Assembly (NCBI GenBank): GCA_002690445.1
Contig: NZER01000481.1
Coordinates: forward strand, 1 to 21,775
DNA length: 21,775 nt
Direction of reading: 5' to 3'
Source: Candidatus Pacearchaeota archaeon
GTDB lineage: Archaea; Nanoarchaeota; Nanoarchaeia; Pacearchaeales; GW2011-AR1
Shown here: piece after piece, positions 4,243 to 11,516 of the stretch
How positions within the stretch are numbered: position 1 is the stretch's first letter
Layout: the number at the start of each line of letters is the position of its first letter
Notes under the pieces: generated by a model
The model's database searches: none
What the model was told of the DNA's origin: nothing
Seen by the model: the letters and a program-made list of their open reading frames with translations, nothing else
Position numbers and translations under genes: made by a program

Positions 4243-4658
4243 ATTACTTTTTCCTTTGGTAGCCCTGTTTTGGATAGCATCTCTGCCATCCATCACTACC
4301 TGGTATTATAATCAGAGGTACACAGGCCCTTCAGCTTACCATGCTTTCGTCTTAGTGTACTTTATAGCATCTCGGTTTTGATGCAGGCCTCTCCGATTAT
4401 TTATTATCAATGATTTCCGGCTTTATAAGCTATTACACTGTTTCGATCTGAAGCTTTATATTTAAACAGTCACGCAATCGGTTTTATTATTGCTGGCTTC
4501 AATCATTGATAATTATCCAGCATACAAAGCCTTACTGGAGGACTAACTCAGGCTGACCTACAACCACCAGATAAATATCTCTTCTATTGATCAGTTAGAT
4601 TTGATAAATACCCTTAAATTGTGACTATCTACAGTCATTTAATGCTTTCGCAACCTAA
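4201..4658 (-). ncRNA. Large structured RNA, about 450 nt, unidentified
   Basis: No ORF fills this gap, but on the minus strand it is full of helices. 5' to 3' (plus-strand coordinates): TGC-GAAA-GCA hairpin (4643-4652); TTAAAT+GACT hairpin (4614-4642); CTAACT/AGTTAG (4543-4548 with 4593-4598); AGCCT/AGGCT (4528-4532 with 4550-4554, which conflicts or forms a pseudoknot with the previous stem); a perfect 13-bp stem (4403-4415 with 4501-4513) enclosing GCAAT/ATTGC (4474-4493), ACTGTTT/AAACAGT (4437-4470) and GCTT/AAGC (4420-4430); GCATC/GATGC (4367-4384); GTACAC/GTGTAC (4318-4323 with 4355-4360); an 8-bp stem with a GAGA tetraloop (4272-4291); and a terminal CTTC..CTCC/GGGG..GAAG hairpin (4220-4242) before the T-run. 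Size and complexity recall the large phage RNAs GOLLD and ROOL, but I cannot match it. It lacks the tmRNA tRNA-like end, RNase P signatures and group I or II intron cores that I would recognise. Confidence 0.75.
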
Positions 4659-4817
4659 TTATTCTTCTTCAAGTTCTATTATTCCAATCTTTTCTCCAAT
4701 TTGCCACTTCTCTACTTTATTGTTATCTGTCCTAGAAGTAGCCAGGTCAAAATTAGCTGTTAATAGTTCCTTCCCTCTTCTGAAATACTTGTAATATACT
4801 ATTGGTTCTTCTGTCAT
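4659..4817 (-). CDS. Small hypothetical protein (52 aa)
   Basis: MTEEPIVYYKYFRRGKELLT begins the frame, which ends in an acidic tail (IIELEEE). Its ATG overlaps the stop of the upstream 86-aa gene as ATGA, so it is probably translationally coupled. Its stop lies at the 5' edge of the large RNA. No family recognised. Confidence 0.6.
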   Translation of the reverse strand: MTEEPIVYYKYFRRGKELLTANFDLATSRTDNNKVEKWQIGEKIGIIELEEE

Positions 4818-5074
4818 TGTACTGTTTCTTTTATGTTAGTCTTTGAATGAATTGTAGTAGTATGCAAAACTTTTGTAGATTGTGTTTCTCCATTGAGCTC
4901 GCACACCTTTTCATAAAAAGCTTTTGCCCTAGTTTCATTAGTTCCAAAAGAGCCAGGAACTGTTCTACCATCTACTTCAGTCCAATAATTTACTACTGTT
5001 TTAGGTTCTGCTGTATCATAACCTTGTTGAAGTTCTGTTTCTTCTACGAATGTAATTGTTTTTTCTACTGCCAT
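4814..5074 (-). CDS. Hypothetical protein (86 aa)
   Basis: A small soluble protein rich in threonine and beta-type segments (EKTITFVEETELQQGYDT, KVLHTTTIHSK). It begins after an A-rich leader (CCAAAACAAACAAC) and the T-rich element at 5107, and it couples by ATGA to the next gene. No family recognised. Confidence 0.65.
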   Translation of the reverse strand: MAVEKTITFVEETELQQGYDTAEPKTVVNYWTEVDGRTVPGSFGTNETRAKAFYEKVCELNGETQSTKVLHTTTIHSKTNIKETVQ

Positions 5075-5106
5075 GTTGTTTGTTTTGGTTACCGTTTAGT
5101 TAATAA

Positions 5107-5124
5107 TTAATAAAAAGGAAAAAA
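5107..5124 (-). promoter_or_regulatory. Recurrent T-rich punctuation element, copy 13, with terminator hairpin
   Basis: Minus strand TTTTTTCCTTTTTATTAA. The AATAGGT-AGCT-ACCATT hairpin at 5125-5140 (one bulge) just upstream serves as terminator for the resolvase operon. Confidence 0.45.
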
Positions 5125-5169
5125 TGGTAGCTACCTATTAAAAAAGAAAGTTAGTGGCTTAGAAGCTCT

Positions 5170-5667
5170 CTAAATAGCCTCTACAGCCATTTTTTGGTTG
5201 GCACAGTATGTTGCTAGCATAATTGCGTCTGCAGTTGCCAATGTTACTTTTAATTGAGGATAGAGTTGTTGTGCTTTTCCTTTGATGTTGTTCTTATGTA
5301 CTGTCTTTGTTTCTTCCTTAGATTTCTTTTGTAAGCCTAGGTCTTTCTGCCATTTTTGGGGAGATATCTGGTCAAAAGCTACTCTGTTAGCTACTAGCAG
5401 TCCTCTTAAGAACCCATAGTTTCTTCCGAACTTAAAGGAGCTGGCGACACCTTGCCCTGGCATAGAATGAACTGCTTCAATAAGACACTTCATATTCATT
5501 CCTTTTGCTTTTAGTTTCTTGAACAAAATATCAACATCATGCTCAGTTGCAGGCATCTTCTCTGCATAAGTAAAGTCTACTTGCCTACCTTGATGTACAG
5601 TGCGCTCTATCCAGCTAATGCCTCCCGACTGCCCGGGATCTATTCCTATGTATATGTTACCTACCAT
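5170..5667 (-). CDS. RuvC-like Holliday-junction resolvase (165 aa)
   Basis: RNase H-fold resolvase pattern: first strand IYIGIDPGQSGGIS with acid D10, second acid E64 in CLIEAVHSMPGQG, a central SSFKFGRNYGFLRGLL block typical of phage and plasmid RuvC-like enzymes, and a C-terminal ATADAIMLATY with D147. Length is normal for the family. These enzymes cut four-way or branched DNA, here probably to resolve replication or recombination intermediates before packaging. It overlaps the upstream HTH-like gene by 11 bases and is the last gene of the recombination module. Confidence 0.85.
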   Translation of the reverse strand: MVGNIYIGIDPGQSGGISWIERTVHQGRQVDFTYAEKMPATEHDVDILFKKLKAKGMNMKCLIEAVHSMPGQGVASSFKFGRNYGFLRGLLVANRVAFDQISPQKWQKDLGLQKKSKEETKTVHKNNIKGKAQQLYPQLKVTLATADAIMLATYCANQKMAVEAI

Positions 5668-5986
5668 TGAATATTCTATTTAGTTTTTCTATTGATTTAG
5701 TTTTCTCATATTCTGGCTTCTTAATATGTAAGCCTACATCTATACCGTACCTAATACACAACCATAGTATGCTTTCTTGACTAAGGCTACTCTTCACATA
5801 AGCACCGTGATTAAAGTACCTAGATAGAGAGGACACCGCAATAGGATGTCCTCTTTCTTTAGCATCTTTAGATATCTTATGCAGAGATATTTTAAGCTCT
5901 GATAGCCTGTCTTTTAATGATTTGCGTATGACAGACGAACTCTTAACTATGCAAGGAATCGGCTTTCTTGATGTTTTCTGCATCAT
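5657..5986 (-). CDS. Possible HTH DNA-binding protein (109 aa)
   Basis: The middle (LKISLHKISKDAKERGHPIA then VSSLSRYFNHG) looks like a helix-turn-helix of the Cro/XRE type, and the protein is strongly basic. The ATG (tandem, 5986 or 5983) lies inside the end of the upstream gene with an A-rich context (ACTAAAAG), giving a 44-base overlap that looks real because both frames carry sensible protein. It sits directly before the resolvase gene. It may regulate the module or act as an accessory DNA-binding protein. Confidence 0.6.
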   Translation of the reverse strand: MMQKTSRKPIPCIVKSSSVIRKSLKDRLSELKISLHKISKDAKERGHPIAVSSLSRYFNHGAYVKSSLSQESILWLCIRYGIDVGLHIKKPEYEKTKSIEKLNRIFNGR

Positions 5987-6230
5987 CTTTTAGTATTTTA
6001 AACTGTTCATCTATTTGTTCAGGACTTAACTGGTCTTGATACCCTAACATTAGAAGCTCTTGACCTTCTGTATTAGTTACCAGGATAAATGATTTGTACT
6101 TATTTATCTTTCCATGATCTGTTTCTATCGACATCTTGACATCAGAAACAAATATGGTTGCAGTAAGTTCGTCATCAAGCTTTTGTTCTTGCTTGTCTAC
6201 GGTTCCATTTTTAGCTAGTGCTCGTATCAT
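5943..6230 (-). CDS. Hypothetical protein (95 aa)
   Basis: A soluble acidic protein with a beta-rich middle (ATIFVSDVKMSIETDHGK, YKSFILVTNTEGQELLM) and a helical C-terminus (SPEQIDEQFKILKDDAENIK). It lies within the recombination operon, 9 bases after the preceding gene, and overlaps the next by 44 bases. No family recognised. Confidence 0.65.
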   Translation of the reverse strand: MIRALAKNGTVDKQEQKLDDELTATIFVSDVKMSIETDHGKINKYKSFILVTNTEGQELLMLGYQDQLSPEQIDEQFKILKDDAENIKKADSLHS

Positions 6231-6239
6231 AATCTTAAA

Positions 6240-6563
6240 TTAATTTTCAAATTTATTTTCTACTTTAGATTTTAGCATTTCTATTACATCTGTAATTACA
6301 TCTTTATTCATGTAAAGCTTTGAGCCATTTATAGTACATCTTATTTCTCCAGCTTCTAAGTCTGGTAAATTGGTTGCTGAAAAAATCATAATAGTTTTAA
6401 CTTTCTTCCATTTTTCTTGTGCTTTTGCATTTGTTACATTAAATGAATCTTTTGAAGTATAAATAGTTATATCTATATCTTCATTTAGTTGATGTTGATA
6501 TTTATCTGGTTCAGATTTAAATGAAGCAAATAAATCTGGAATTAACTCTGTACTTTTATTCAT
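6240..6563 (-). CDS. Hypothetical protein (107 aa)
   Basis: A mixed alpha/beta soluble protein (IDITIYTSKDSFNVTNAKAQ; VKTIMIFSATNLPDLEAGEI). It resembles the neighbouring 95-aa protein in length and in a beta-rich middle followed by a terminal helix, so the two could be distant relatives, but this is only an impression. It overlaps the upstream gene by 8 bases. Confidence 0.65.
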   Translation of the reverse strand: MNKSTELIPDLFASFKSEPDKYQHQLNEDIDITIYTSKDSFNVTNAKAQEKWKKVKTIMIFSATNLPDLEAGEIRCTINGSKLYMNKDVITDVIEMLKSKVENKFEN

Positions 6564-6711
6564 GTTTTTTGTATTGTTTTCTTATTCGTTTTAATTCTGG
6601 ATCTTTAATATCAATAAAATAATAATCCCATTTGGGAGTTCTGATTGGCTTATATTCCAAATCTTTATCAGTTGCATTAATAAATGCAAAAAATTCAGTT
6701 GTTCTTCCCAT
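6556..6711 (-). CDS. Small hypothetical protein (51 aa)
   Basis: The protein is MGRTTEFFAFINATDKDLEY followed by a basic tail (KRIRKQYKKHE). An in-frame ATG at 6741 would add ten residues, but 6711 has the better A-rich context (TACTGAAA) and a shorter overlap (17 bases) with the NinB-like gene. No family recognised. Confidence 0.55.
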   Translation of the reverse strand: MGRTTEFFAFINATDKDLEYKPIRTPKWDYYFIDIKDPELKRIRKQYKKHE

Positions 6712-7150
6712 TTTCAGTATCGTATGCTTTAATATATTCATGGCTTTCAGGAACTACTATTCCTTGCTGAGCCAAAAAGGTTATTACTTGACGAAGAAAC
6801 TCCGTCATTTCTTCTTTTGATATTGCTGTCTTAGATGGAGAGTACTTTAACTCTACCGGTATATTGTTGATTACTTTCATTTTGGACTTCTGTAAGAAGT
6901 TGCTCTTTAAATACCCATCTAGTTCTTCTTTAGTCCATCCTCCAAATGTTTCATCTTCTAGAGCTGTAGGCAATACGACACCAAAATAGTAGCCGTATTG
7001 CCTTAATGTAGGATCTTTTTCTTTCTCTTTTATTATCACTTCTATTTCCTTTCCTTCTTGCTCTTGCAGACAACGATTGTAATAATCAACATTGTGCAAA
7101 TGGAGCTGCCCATCTACTACTTTGCCTTTATGTCTTGCTTCACGCTTCAT
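6695..7150 (-). CDS. NinB-like recombination protein, tentative (151 aa)
   Basis: The block LRQYGYYFGVVLPTALEDETF followed by GGWTKEELDGYLKSNFL matches the general pattern of NinB/Orf-type phage proteins, which bind ssDNA and assist RecF-like loading in lambdoid recombination. A C-terminal helix (KEEMTEFLRQVITFLAQQG) also fits. Its start overlaps the SSB-like stop as TAATG, and the Sak4-like gene is one further upstream, so the neighbourhood is a recombination module. Assignment is from memory of the pattern. Confidence 0.55.
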   Translation of the reverse strand: MKREARHKGKVVDGQLHLHNVDYYNRCLQEQEGKEIEVIIKEKEKDPTLRQYGYYFGVVLPTALEDETFGGWTKEELDGYLKSNFLQKSKMKVINNIPVELKYSPSKTAISKEEMTEFLRQVITFLAQQGIVVPESHEYIKAYDTENGKNN

Positions 7151-7686
7151 TAGAATGGAGCATCTTCGCCAGCCTCTTGCACTGGAGGAGGTGCTACCTT
7201 TGGCTTGTTATCTAAAATACTCCTTTCAAGAGCCGACACATCAATAGCTGGTGGTGTATCTCTGTCAAGGACTTTGTAGTATCTTTTCCTGCTAGCAAAA
7301 GTCTTAGGATCCCCATTGTCTTTTGATGTGGGCTTTCCATCAGCGTCTACATAAGTTACACTTTCAATAGCTACGAAAACTTCTTTGCCTACTACAGCTT
7401 CTTTAGATACCCCTCCTTGAGTATTGTCTACTCCAATGGCTTTCATAAGACCATCTAAAACCCATTGGATCTTTTCAGAGCCATAATAGATACGGTCCAT
7501 AAACTTCTTTTTACTTGATTCTTCTATGAGAGTTACTTTAAGGCTTGGATTGCCATTCCTGTCTGTTATCTCTCCCCCTTCACTATCCAGGTTCTTTTGA
7601 ATATCAGTTATTTTGACAAGATATACTCCTTTGTTTAAGTATTCTGTGTCTTTTGTTTTGCTTTGTGGTATTAGAAAATCGCTCAT
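7150..7686 (-). CDS. SSB-like protein with acidic C-terminal tail (178 aa)
   Basis: Beta-rich N-terminal two-thirds (KGVYLVKITDIQKNLDSEGG; LKVTLIEESSKKKFMDRIYY) suggest an OB fold, followed by a proline-rich linker (KPKVAPPPVQ) and a terminal EAGEDAPF. The acidic tail ending in PF is the classic partner-binding tip of bacterial SSBs. It overlaps the Sak4-like gene by ATGA and the NinB-like gene by TAATG, the common phage pairing of a single-strand annealing/recombinase ATPase with its SSB. Role: coats ssDNA during phage replication and recombination. Confidence 0.75.
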   Translation of the reverse strand: MSDFLIPQSKTKDTEYLNKGVYLVKITDIQKNLDSEGGEITDRNGNPSLKVTLIEESSKKKFMDRIYYGSEKIQWVLDGLMKAIGVDNTQGGVSKEAVVGKEVFVAIESVTYVDADGKPTSKDNGDPKTFASRKRYYKVLDRDTPPAIDVSALERSILDNKPKVAPPPVQEAGEDAPF

Positions 7687-8372
7687 GTGTAATAGTTTTT
7701 AATGGTTGTTGCTATTTGATTTAGATTATTTGGTATTAACATTCTGTCAAACATATCTCTTGGACTTTTGGCACTGGTTAAACCATCGGTCTGTGTTTCA
7801 AAGAAATACTTTATTGACTTTTCTTCTTTATGTATCCTGGTATAGAACACAATAGGAAATTCTTTCTCAATGGATCCTTCCCATTGCTTACCAGCTACTT
7901 TAAGCCTCTTCTCGACTATGCCATCCATACCTTCTACATTTTCTGGTATTCCCAGCATAAATATGATTTTAGATTCCTGAAACTTGATAGCATTCATCAG
8001 TTTAGAAACTTCATCATTATACTTTTTGTAGATGTCATATCCGGTTTCGTACTTTTTACAGAAATCAAGAAGCATCTCTGCCCAAGAAGTAAAGCTATCA
8101 ATAACAATGTAATCAAACTTATCTGAATCTATTCCGTTGATAAGCATTCCTTTACTGTTATCACTTATAAGCTCCCTATGGTCTTTAATTCTGTATTCGT
8201 GCCTGAACTTTGTTTTAAAAGGTAATCGTTTGTTTTCGACATTAAGTATTAATGTCTTGTCTTTAGGAAGTTCTTCAATAGAAGATGTCTTTCCCGTTCC
8301 CGAACGACCTATAATGGCTACATTACAAGCCCACTCAGTTTTTGTTACTGGTTCTGCGACTGCTGTTTTCAT
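7683..8372 (-). CDS. Sak4-like recombinase/AAA ATPase (229 aa)
   Basis: Walker A GRSGTGKTS at residues 22-30, Walker B FDYIVIDS near residue 98, and a RecA-like core, with no replicative-helicase N-terminal domain. This matches the short phage Sak4/AAA_24 ATPases that promote single-strand annealing with a cognate SSB. The frame is open upstream to 8411 but that part is terminator hairpin and T-run, so the ATG at 8372, in an A/T-rich leader, is chosen. It is the first gene of the operon after a terminator/T-rich element. Confidence 0.8.
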   Translation of the reverse strand: MKTAVAEPVTKTEWACNVAIIGRSGTGKTSSIEELPKDKTLILNVENKRLPFKTKFRHEYRIKDHRELISDNSKGMLINGIDSDKFDYIVIDSFTSWAEMLLDFCKKYETGYDIYKKYNDEVSKLMNAIKFQESKIIFMLGIPENVEGMDGIVEKRLKVAGKQWEGSIEKEFPIVFYTRIHKEEKSIKYFFETQTDGLTSAKSPRDMFDRMLIPNNLNQIATTIKNYYT

Positions 8373-8380
8373 AAATATAA

Positions 8381-8400
8381 TTTTAAATGTAAGAAAAAAA
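8381..8400 (-). promoter_or_regulatory. Recurrent T-rich punctuation element, copy 14
   Basis: Minus strand TTTTTTTCTTACATTTAAAA, 8 bases before the ATG of the Sak4-like gene. Confidence 0.5.
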
Positions 8401-8424
8401 TCGTTGCACAAATATACAACGATT
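8393..8424 (-). terminator. Terminator of the primase-helicase/TM-gene operon
   Basis: Minus strand AATCGTTG/CAACGATT is a perfect 8-bp stem (8399-8406 with 8417-8424) that runs into seven Ts. Confidence 0.85.
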
Positions 8425-8443
8425 CTCCTTTATTTCCTATGTT

Positions 8444-8539
8444 TTACTTATCTTTATTTTGGTTTTTGATTTTTCTATAAGCTACATATATGCCTATAAG
8501 TGATGCAAGTATCCAGCTAAAGATTACTATCTCAATCAT
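8444..8539 (-). CDS. Tiny single-TM protein (31 aa)
   Basis: MIEIVIFSWILASLIGIYVA is a full membrane span and is followed by a basic tail (YRKIKNQNKDK). The ATG overlaps the upstream stop (ATGATTGA), so it is coupled. A terminator follows 20 bases after the stop. It belongs to a chain of three tiny genes; a holin-like or regulatory membrane peptide is possible. Confidence 0.5.
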   Translation of the reverse strand: MIEIVIFSWILASLIGIYVAYRKIKNQNKDK

Positions 8540-8741
8540 TGTGCATTATTTTAGTTAAAGTTTCTATCTCACCATTAGCTCCAAGGAGTCTTTCGTGGCA
8601 ATCTTCTAATCTCCATCTCAAATCTCTGTTTTCTATTTCCTGGTTCTCTATCTCTATTGACTGAGCCAGAAACCATATAAGGACAGTCCATGCGCTTTGC
8701 ATGATTATAAATACTATTAAGGTTACTACTGGTTTTTTCAT
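8532..8741 (-). CDS. TM plus coiled-coil protein (69 aa)
   Basis: An N-terminal membrane span (VVTLIVFIIMQSAWTVLIWF) is followed by a charged helix (QEIENRDLRWRLEDCHERLL). This N-in TM with periplasmic coiled coil resembles an i-spanin, but it lies far from the lysis cassette and has no lipoprotein partner beside it. It overlaps the upstream tiny gene by ATGA. Confidence 0.6.
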   Translation of the reverse strand: MKKPVVTLIVFIIMQSAWTVLIWFLAQSIEIENQEIENRDLRWRLEDCHERLLGANGEIETLTKIMHND

Positions 8742-8863
8742 ATTCCTAATACATAATTAATTAGTTTAATATTCTTTTTAGTTATTCCTGAAGCGTCTTT
8801 TAGCTTCGCATTGTGATAGACAATATACGCCAATACTGTCCATTGTAAGATTTCATTTATCAT
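8738..8863 (-). CDS. Small hypothetical protein (41 aa)
   Basis: MINEILQWTVLAYIVYHNAK is a short amphipathic or hydrophobic helix, followed by a basic part (LKDASGITKKNIKLINYVLG). Start and stop overlap both neighbours (11 bases upstream, ATGA downstream), which supports it as a real gene in the chain. No family recognised. Confidence 0.5.
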   Translation of the reverse strand: MINEILQWTVLAYIVYHNAKLKDASGITKKNIKLINYVLGI

Positions 8864-9140
8864 TTTTTCTTTTTATTCTCTCCCGAGTATATTTTGTTCT
8901 CTTTCTATTATGTTTTTTAATTCTCCTTATCTTATCCCATATAGCAAGATAGCTGAGCCATAAATGGCCCAGCTCTCCCATATCAACCATCAAATAATTA
9001 TTAACTGCTTTTTTTAATCCTTGCCGGCTAAATAGTTTTTTGATTATTCTTGTTACTTCTTTCTCATCTATTTTTAGTTCACTAGCTATTTTGCTTACGA
9101 TGATATCGTGTAATTTATTTCTCATCTCTGAACCTGCCAT
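8853..9140 (-). CDS. Basic DNA-binding-like protein (95 aa)
   Basis: The N-terminal half is helical (NKLHDIIVSKIASELKIDEK) and the second half contains YLMVDMGELGHLWLSYLAIW and a very basic tail (KKHNRKRTKYTRERIKRKND). It recalls small HU/IHF-like phage proteins, but the match is weak. The start could be 9140 or the in-frame ATG at 9125, which overlaps the end of the primase-helicase gene by 11 bases. It is cotranscribed with that gene. Confidence 0.55.
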   Translation of the reverse strand: MAGSEMRNKLHDIIVSKIASELKIDEKEVTRIIKKLFSRQGLKKAVNNYLMVDMGELGHLWLSYLAIWDKIRRIKKHNRKRTKYTRERIKRKNDK

Positions 9141-10929
9141 TTACTGGATTAAAATATAACTCTCTCATTGCAAGTTTGCCGTTCCACTTAAACTTGATCT
9201 TTTGAGTTATAAACAAAGTTGGTTGATCTCCCGCTTCATCAGTACCTTTACCGATACCTTTTCTTGCTACACTTACTACATTTAATGACTTATTCCCCCA
9301 CATTGCCCCTCCACTAATATCTCTTGCCTTAGCTATTAGAGTTCCTGTTTTAAGCCCAGCTTCACTAGGTGGGTTTCTTGGGTGTGCTATAAGCCAGCTA
9401 TGTGTCTTATATTTAGCATCAAATTCTCCATAGACTTCTAGGAACCAGGAGATATATTCCTCAGTAGTCATATCTTTTGGTCGCTGATGATCCATTCTAT
9501 TAAACGGATCGTCTATGAACAATTGGCAACCATATCTCAACACTAGCATTTTCTTTCTCTCTAAAAGCTCTTCTGGTGTCATAGGCTTACTCCTGCTTCG
9601 CTCAATATAGTATACATGCTCATTAAGCCATCTTTTAGCTTCGTTCCATTCTTCTTGTGATATTAGTTGACTAGCATCTCCTACCACTCCAGCTGTCTTC
9701 CACGCTTTGCCGGTATACTTCTCTGCTAGTCGTGAGATATGAATTTCAGTAGGATGCTCTGGACTAAATATCCCTACTCTCATATTTTTTGTTCTTGCAA
9801 AGCTAATAGCCATATCTTCTACAAGCTCACTCTTTCCACTTCCCTGATATCCTGTTACCGTAGTATTCTCACCTAATGCTACTTTATAGATATCTCTTAT
9901 ATTTCTCCATTGAGTTTCCATGCCTGGTGTTATCCCATCTTTAAATAGTTTATCTATTTTCTGCTCATAATGGGAGATTGTGTAAATACCAGAAATTGGA
10001 TATGGCTTGGCTTGTGATATAGATTGCACTACTGCATCTCTGCCATGCTTGATAAGAACTTCATTGAGATCCTTGCAACCATTTGGATAGTTAACAGTAT
10101 AACACTTTTCAAGTCCTATCCTTCTAACAAGCTCTTCTCTTAGAGTATACCCAGGTGCATCACTATCGGTTGCAATAACAATAGTATTGATTTTATCTAT
10201 GTACTCTTCTATCTCTTTTAGCCAATCAAGCTTAGTTCCAAAATCAGTAGCATTAGGTGGTGGTGCTCCGTCTGGAACAGATATGACAAACTCTTCTCCA
10301 CATTCATATAAAGCCAGGACATCCATCTCTCCTTCTACTATTATAAAATGGTCTGCGGTTACTTCTTTTTCCTCTTCATTGATAGTTTTATCTCCTAATA
10401 GTTTTAAGCTATCTATATTATACGGAAGCCTTGGAGCTCCTTTAACTTGACTGAAAGTTTTCTTTCCCTCTACTTGTGGCCCTCTATACTTTATGTTTAC
10501 TACTACTCCATCTTGGATATAGGGAAACTGTATAGTAAAGACCTCTTTTTCCAATTGAGGCATATAATGCATTCCTGAATTTATTTTAAACCTGTCTATT
10601 GTTTCTTCGCTTATACATCTGTCTTTGAAAAAATCTGCTACTTTTGGCTGTATTACTGGTTCTTCATAAGATGGTGGAGTATATTCTACTCTTTGTACTG
10701 CTTGTCCGTTAGAAGGATTGCTTGGTCTAGTCACTCCTCGCCATAGTGATCCAGCCCAATCACAATGACAGCAATGCCATCCTTTAGTATTAAAGTTCAC
10801 TCCCATTGTCTTAAGCTTGCTCTTCTTTCTGAATGGAGAGCAAACAGGGCAAGTTGTCGCTACCTGCCCTGTTACTCTATCTGAAACTTTAATACCGAAA
10901 TCCTCCCAGGTGTGTTTGGGATTATTCAT
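9115..10929 (-). CDS. T7 gp4-like primase-helicase (604 aa)
   Basis: Domains in order: zinc finger CPVC (27-30) with CCHC (53-56); TOPRIM primase core about 194-260 with FIIVEGEMD (E199/E201) and ATDSDAPG (D255, D257); linker; RecA-like SF4 helicase with Walker A TGYQGSGKS (359-367), Walker B LFIDDPFNRMD, and AHPRNP near residue 525. This is the bifunctional architecture of T7 gp4 and Twinkle: it synthesises primers and unwinds the fork. Length is close to that of T7 gp4. It follows the replication-initiation-like gene by 11 bases. Confidence 0.92.
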   Translation of the reverse strand: MNNPKHTWEDFGIKVSDRVTGQVATTCPVCSPFRKKSKLKTMGVNFNTKGWHCCHCDWAGSLWRGVTRPSNPSNGQAVQRVEYTPPSYEEPVIQPKVADFFKDRCISEETIDRFKINSGMHYMPQLEKEVFTIQFPYIQDGVVVNIKYRGPQVEGKKTFSQVKGAPRLPYNIDSLKLLGDKTINEEEKEVTADHFIIVEGEMDVLALYECGEEFVISVPDGAPPPNATDFGTKLDWLKEIEEYIDKINTIVIATDSDAPGYTLREELVRRIGLEKCYTVNYPNGCKDLNEVLIKHGRDAVVQSISQAKPYPISGIYTISHYEQKIDKLFKDGITPGMETQWRNIRDIYKVALGENTTVTGYQGSGKSELVEDMAISFARTKNMRVGIFSPEHPTEIHISRLAEKYTGKAWKTAGVVGDASQLISQEEWNEAKRWLNEHVYYIERSRSKPMTPEELLERKKMLVLRYGCQLFIDDPFNRMDHQRPKDMTTEEYISWFLEVYGEFDAKYKTHSWLIAHPRNPPSEAGLKTGTLIAKARDISGGAMWGNKSLNVVSVARKGIGKGTDEAGDQPTLFITQKIKFKWNGKLAMRELYFNPVNGRFRDEK

Positions 10930-10940
10930 ATTCTCTGCTT

Positions 10941-11513
10941 TTATAATTGAAATTTGTCTTCTTTTATCTCTTCGTTTTCTTCTGCTTTATAGTCATCCTC
11001 ATATCTCTTAAATGCAGGATTAAGCCATGTTGAGCAATGCATCTTTCCTTTCCAAGTTACATTACTTAAATGTTTAACATAATCAGCATGACGAATCAAC
11101 AAATGCTTATAAGTTGTTTCTTTAATAGTTTTCAAAAACATTTTTCTGGCATTCTCTTTGTTTCCTACTTTTCCATATGCTTCCCAAAACTCTTCAAACT
11201 TATCTTCGTTAGCATCTGCAAATTCATTTATCCATTTATCTGTTACTGCTATTCCATTATTCTCTTCTATGAATTTAAGATCCATTAAGTCTGCTATGTA
11301 ATCAGAAAACGCTTCTGGTCTTATTCCAATAGCTTTCCATAAATCATCAACTTCTCCATAAATAGAAGTTTTCTTTCCTTCTTTCATTCTGTTATAAACA
11401 TATTCAAGAACAACATATTCCATAGCTGTTACATCTAGCTTTGCTCTTATATGGTGATTGATAACAGTAGAACCATGAATTCCAGCATTCTCTTTTTTCA
11501 CATTTATTTTCAT
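10941..11513 (-). CDS. Phage replication-initiation / helicase-loader-like protein (190 aa)
   Basis: The N-terminal part (ITAMEYVVLEYV-type helices, then a wing region with PEAFSDYIADLMDLKFIEEN) looks like a winged helix. The C-terminal part FEEFWEAYGKVGNKENARKMF ... CSTWLNPAFKRYEDDY is the motif common in phage replication proteins of the DnaD/loader type. An acidic/basic tail follows. It lies directly before the primase-helicase, consistent with origin recognition or helicase loading. Confidence 0.65.
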   Translation of the reverse strand: MKINVKKENAGIHGSTVINHHIRAKLDVTAMEYVVLEYVYNRMKEGKKTSIYGEVDDLWKAIGIRPEAFSDYIADLMDLKFIEENNGIAVTDKWINEFADANEDKFEEFWEAYGKVGNKENARKMFLKTIKETTYKHLLIRHADYVKHLSNVTWKGKMHCSTWLNPAFKRYEDDYKAEENEEIKEDKFQL

Positions 11514-11516
11514 AGC

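Noticed and set aside
4201..4658. tmRNA, RNase P RNA or self-splicing intron
   Set aside because: No alanine tRNA-like end, no RNase P conserved boxes, no group I P7 or group II domain V pattern, and the flanking genes end and start normally rather than being split.
8373..8411. N-terminal extension of the Sak4-like protein
   Set aside because: It begins at a TTG within a terminator hairpin and translates the T-run; the ATG at 8372 fits the family N-terminus.
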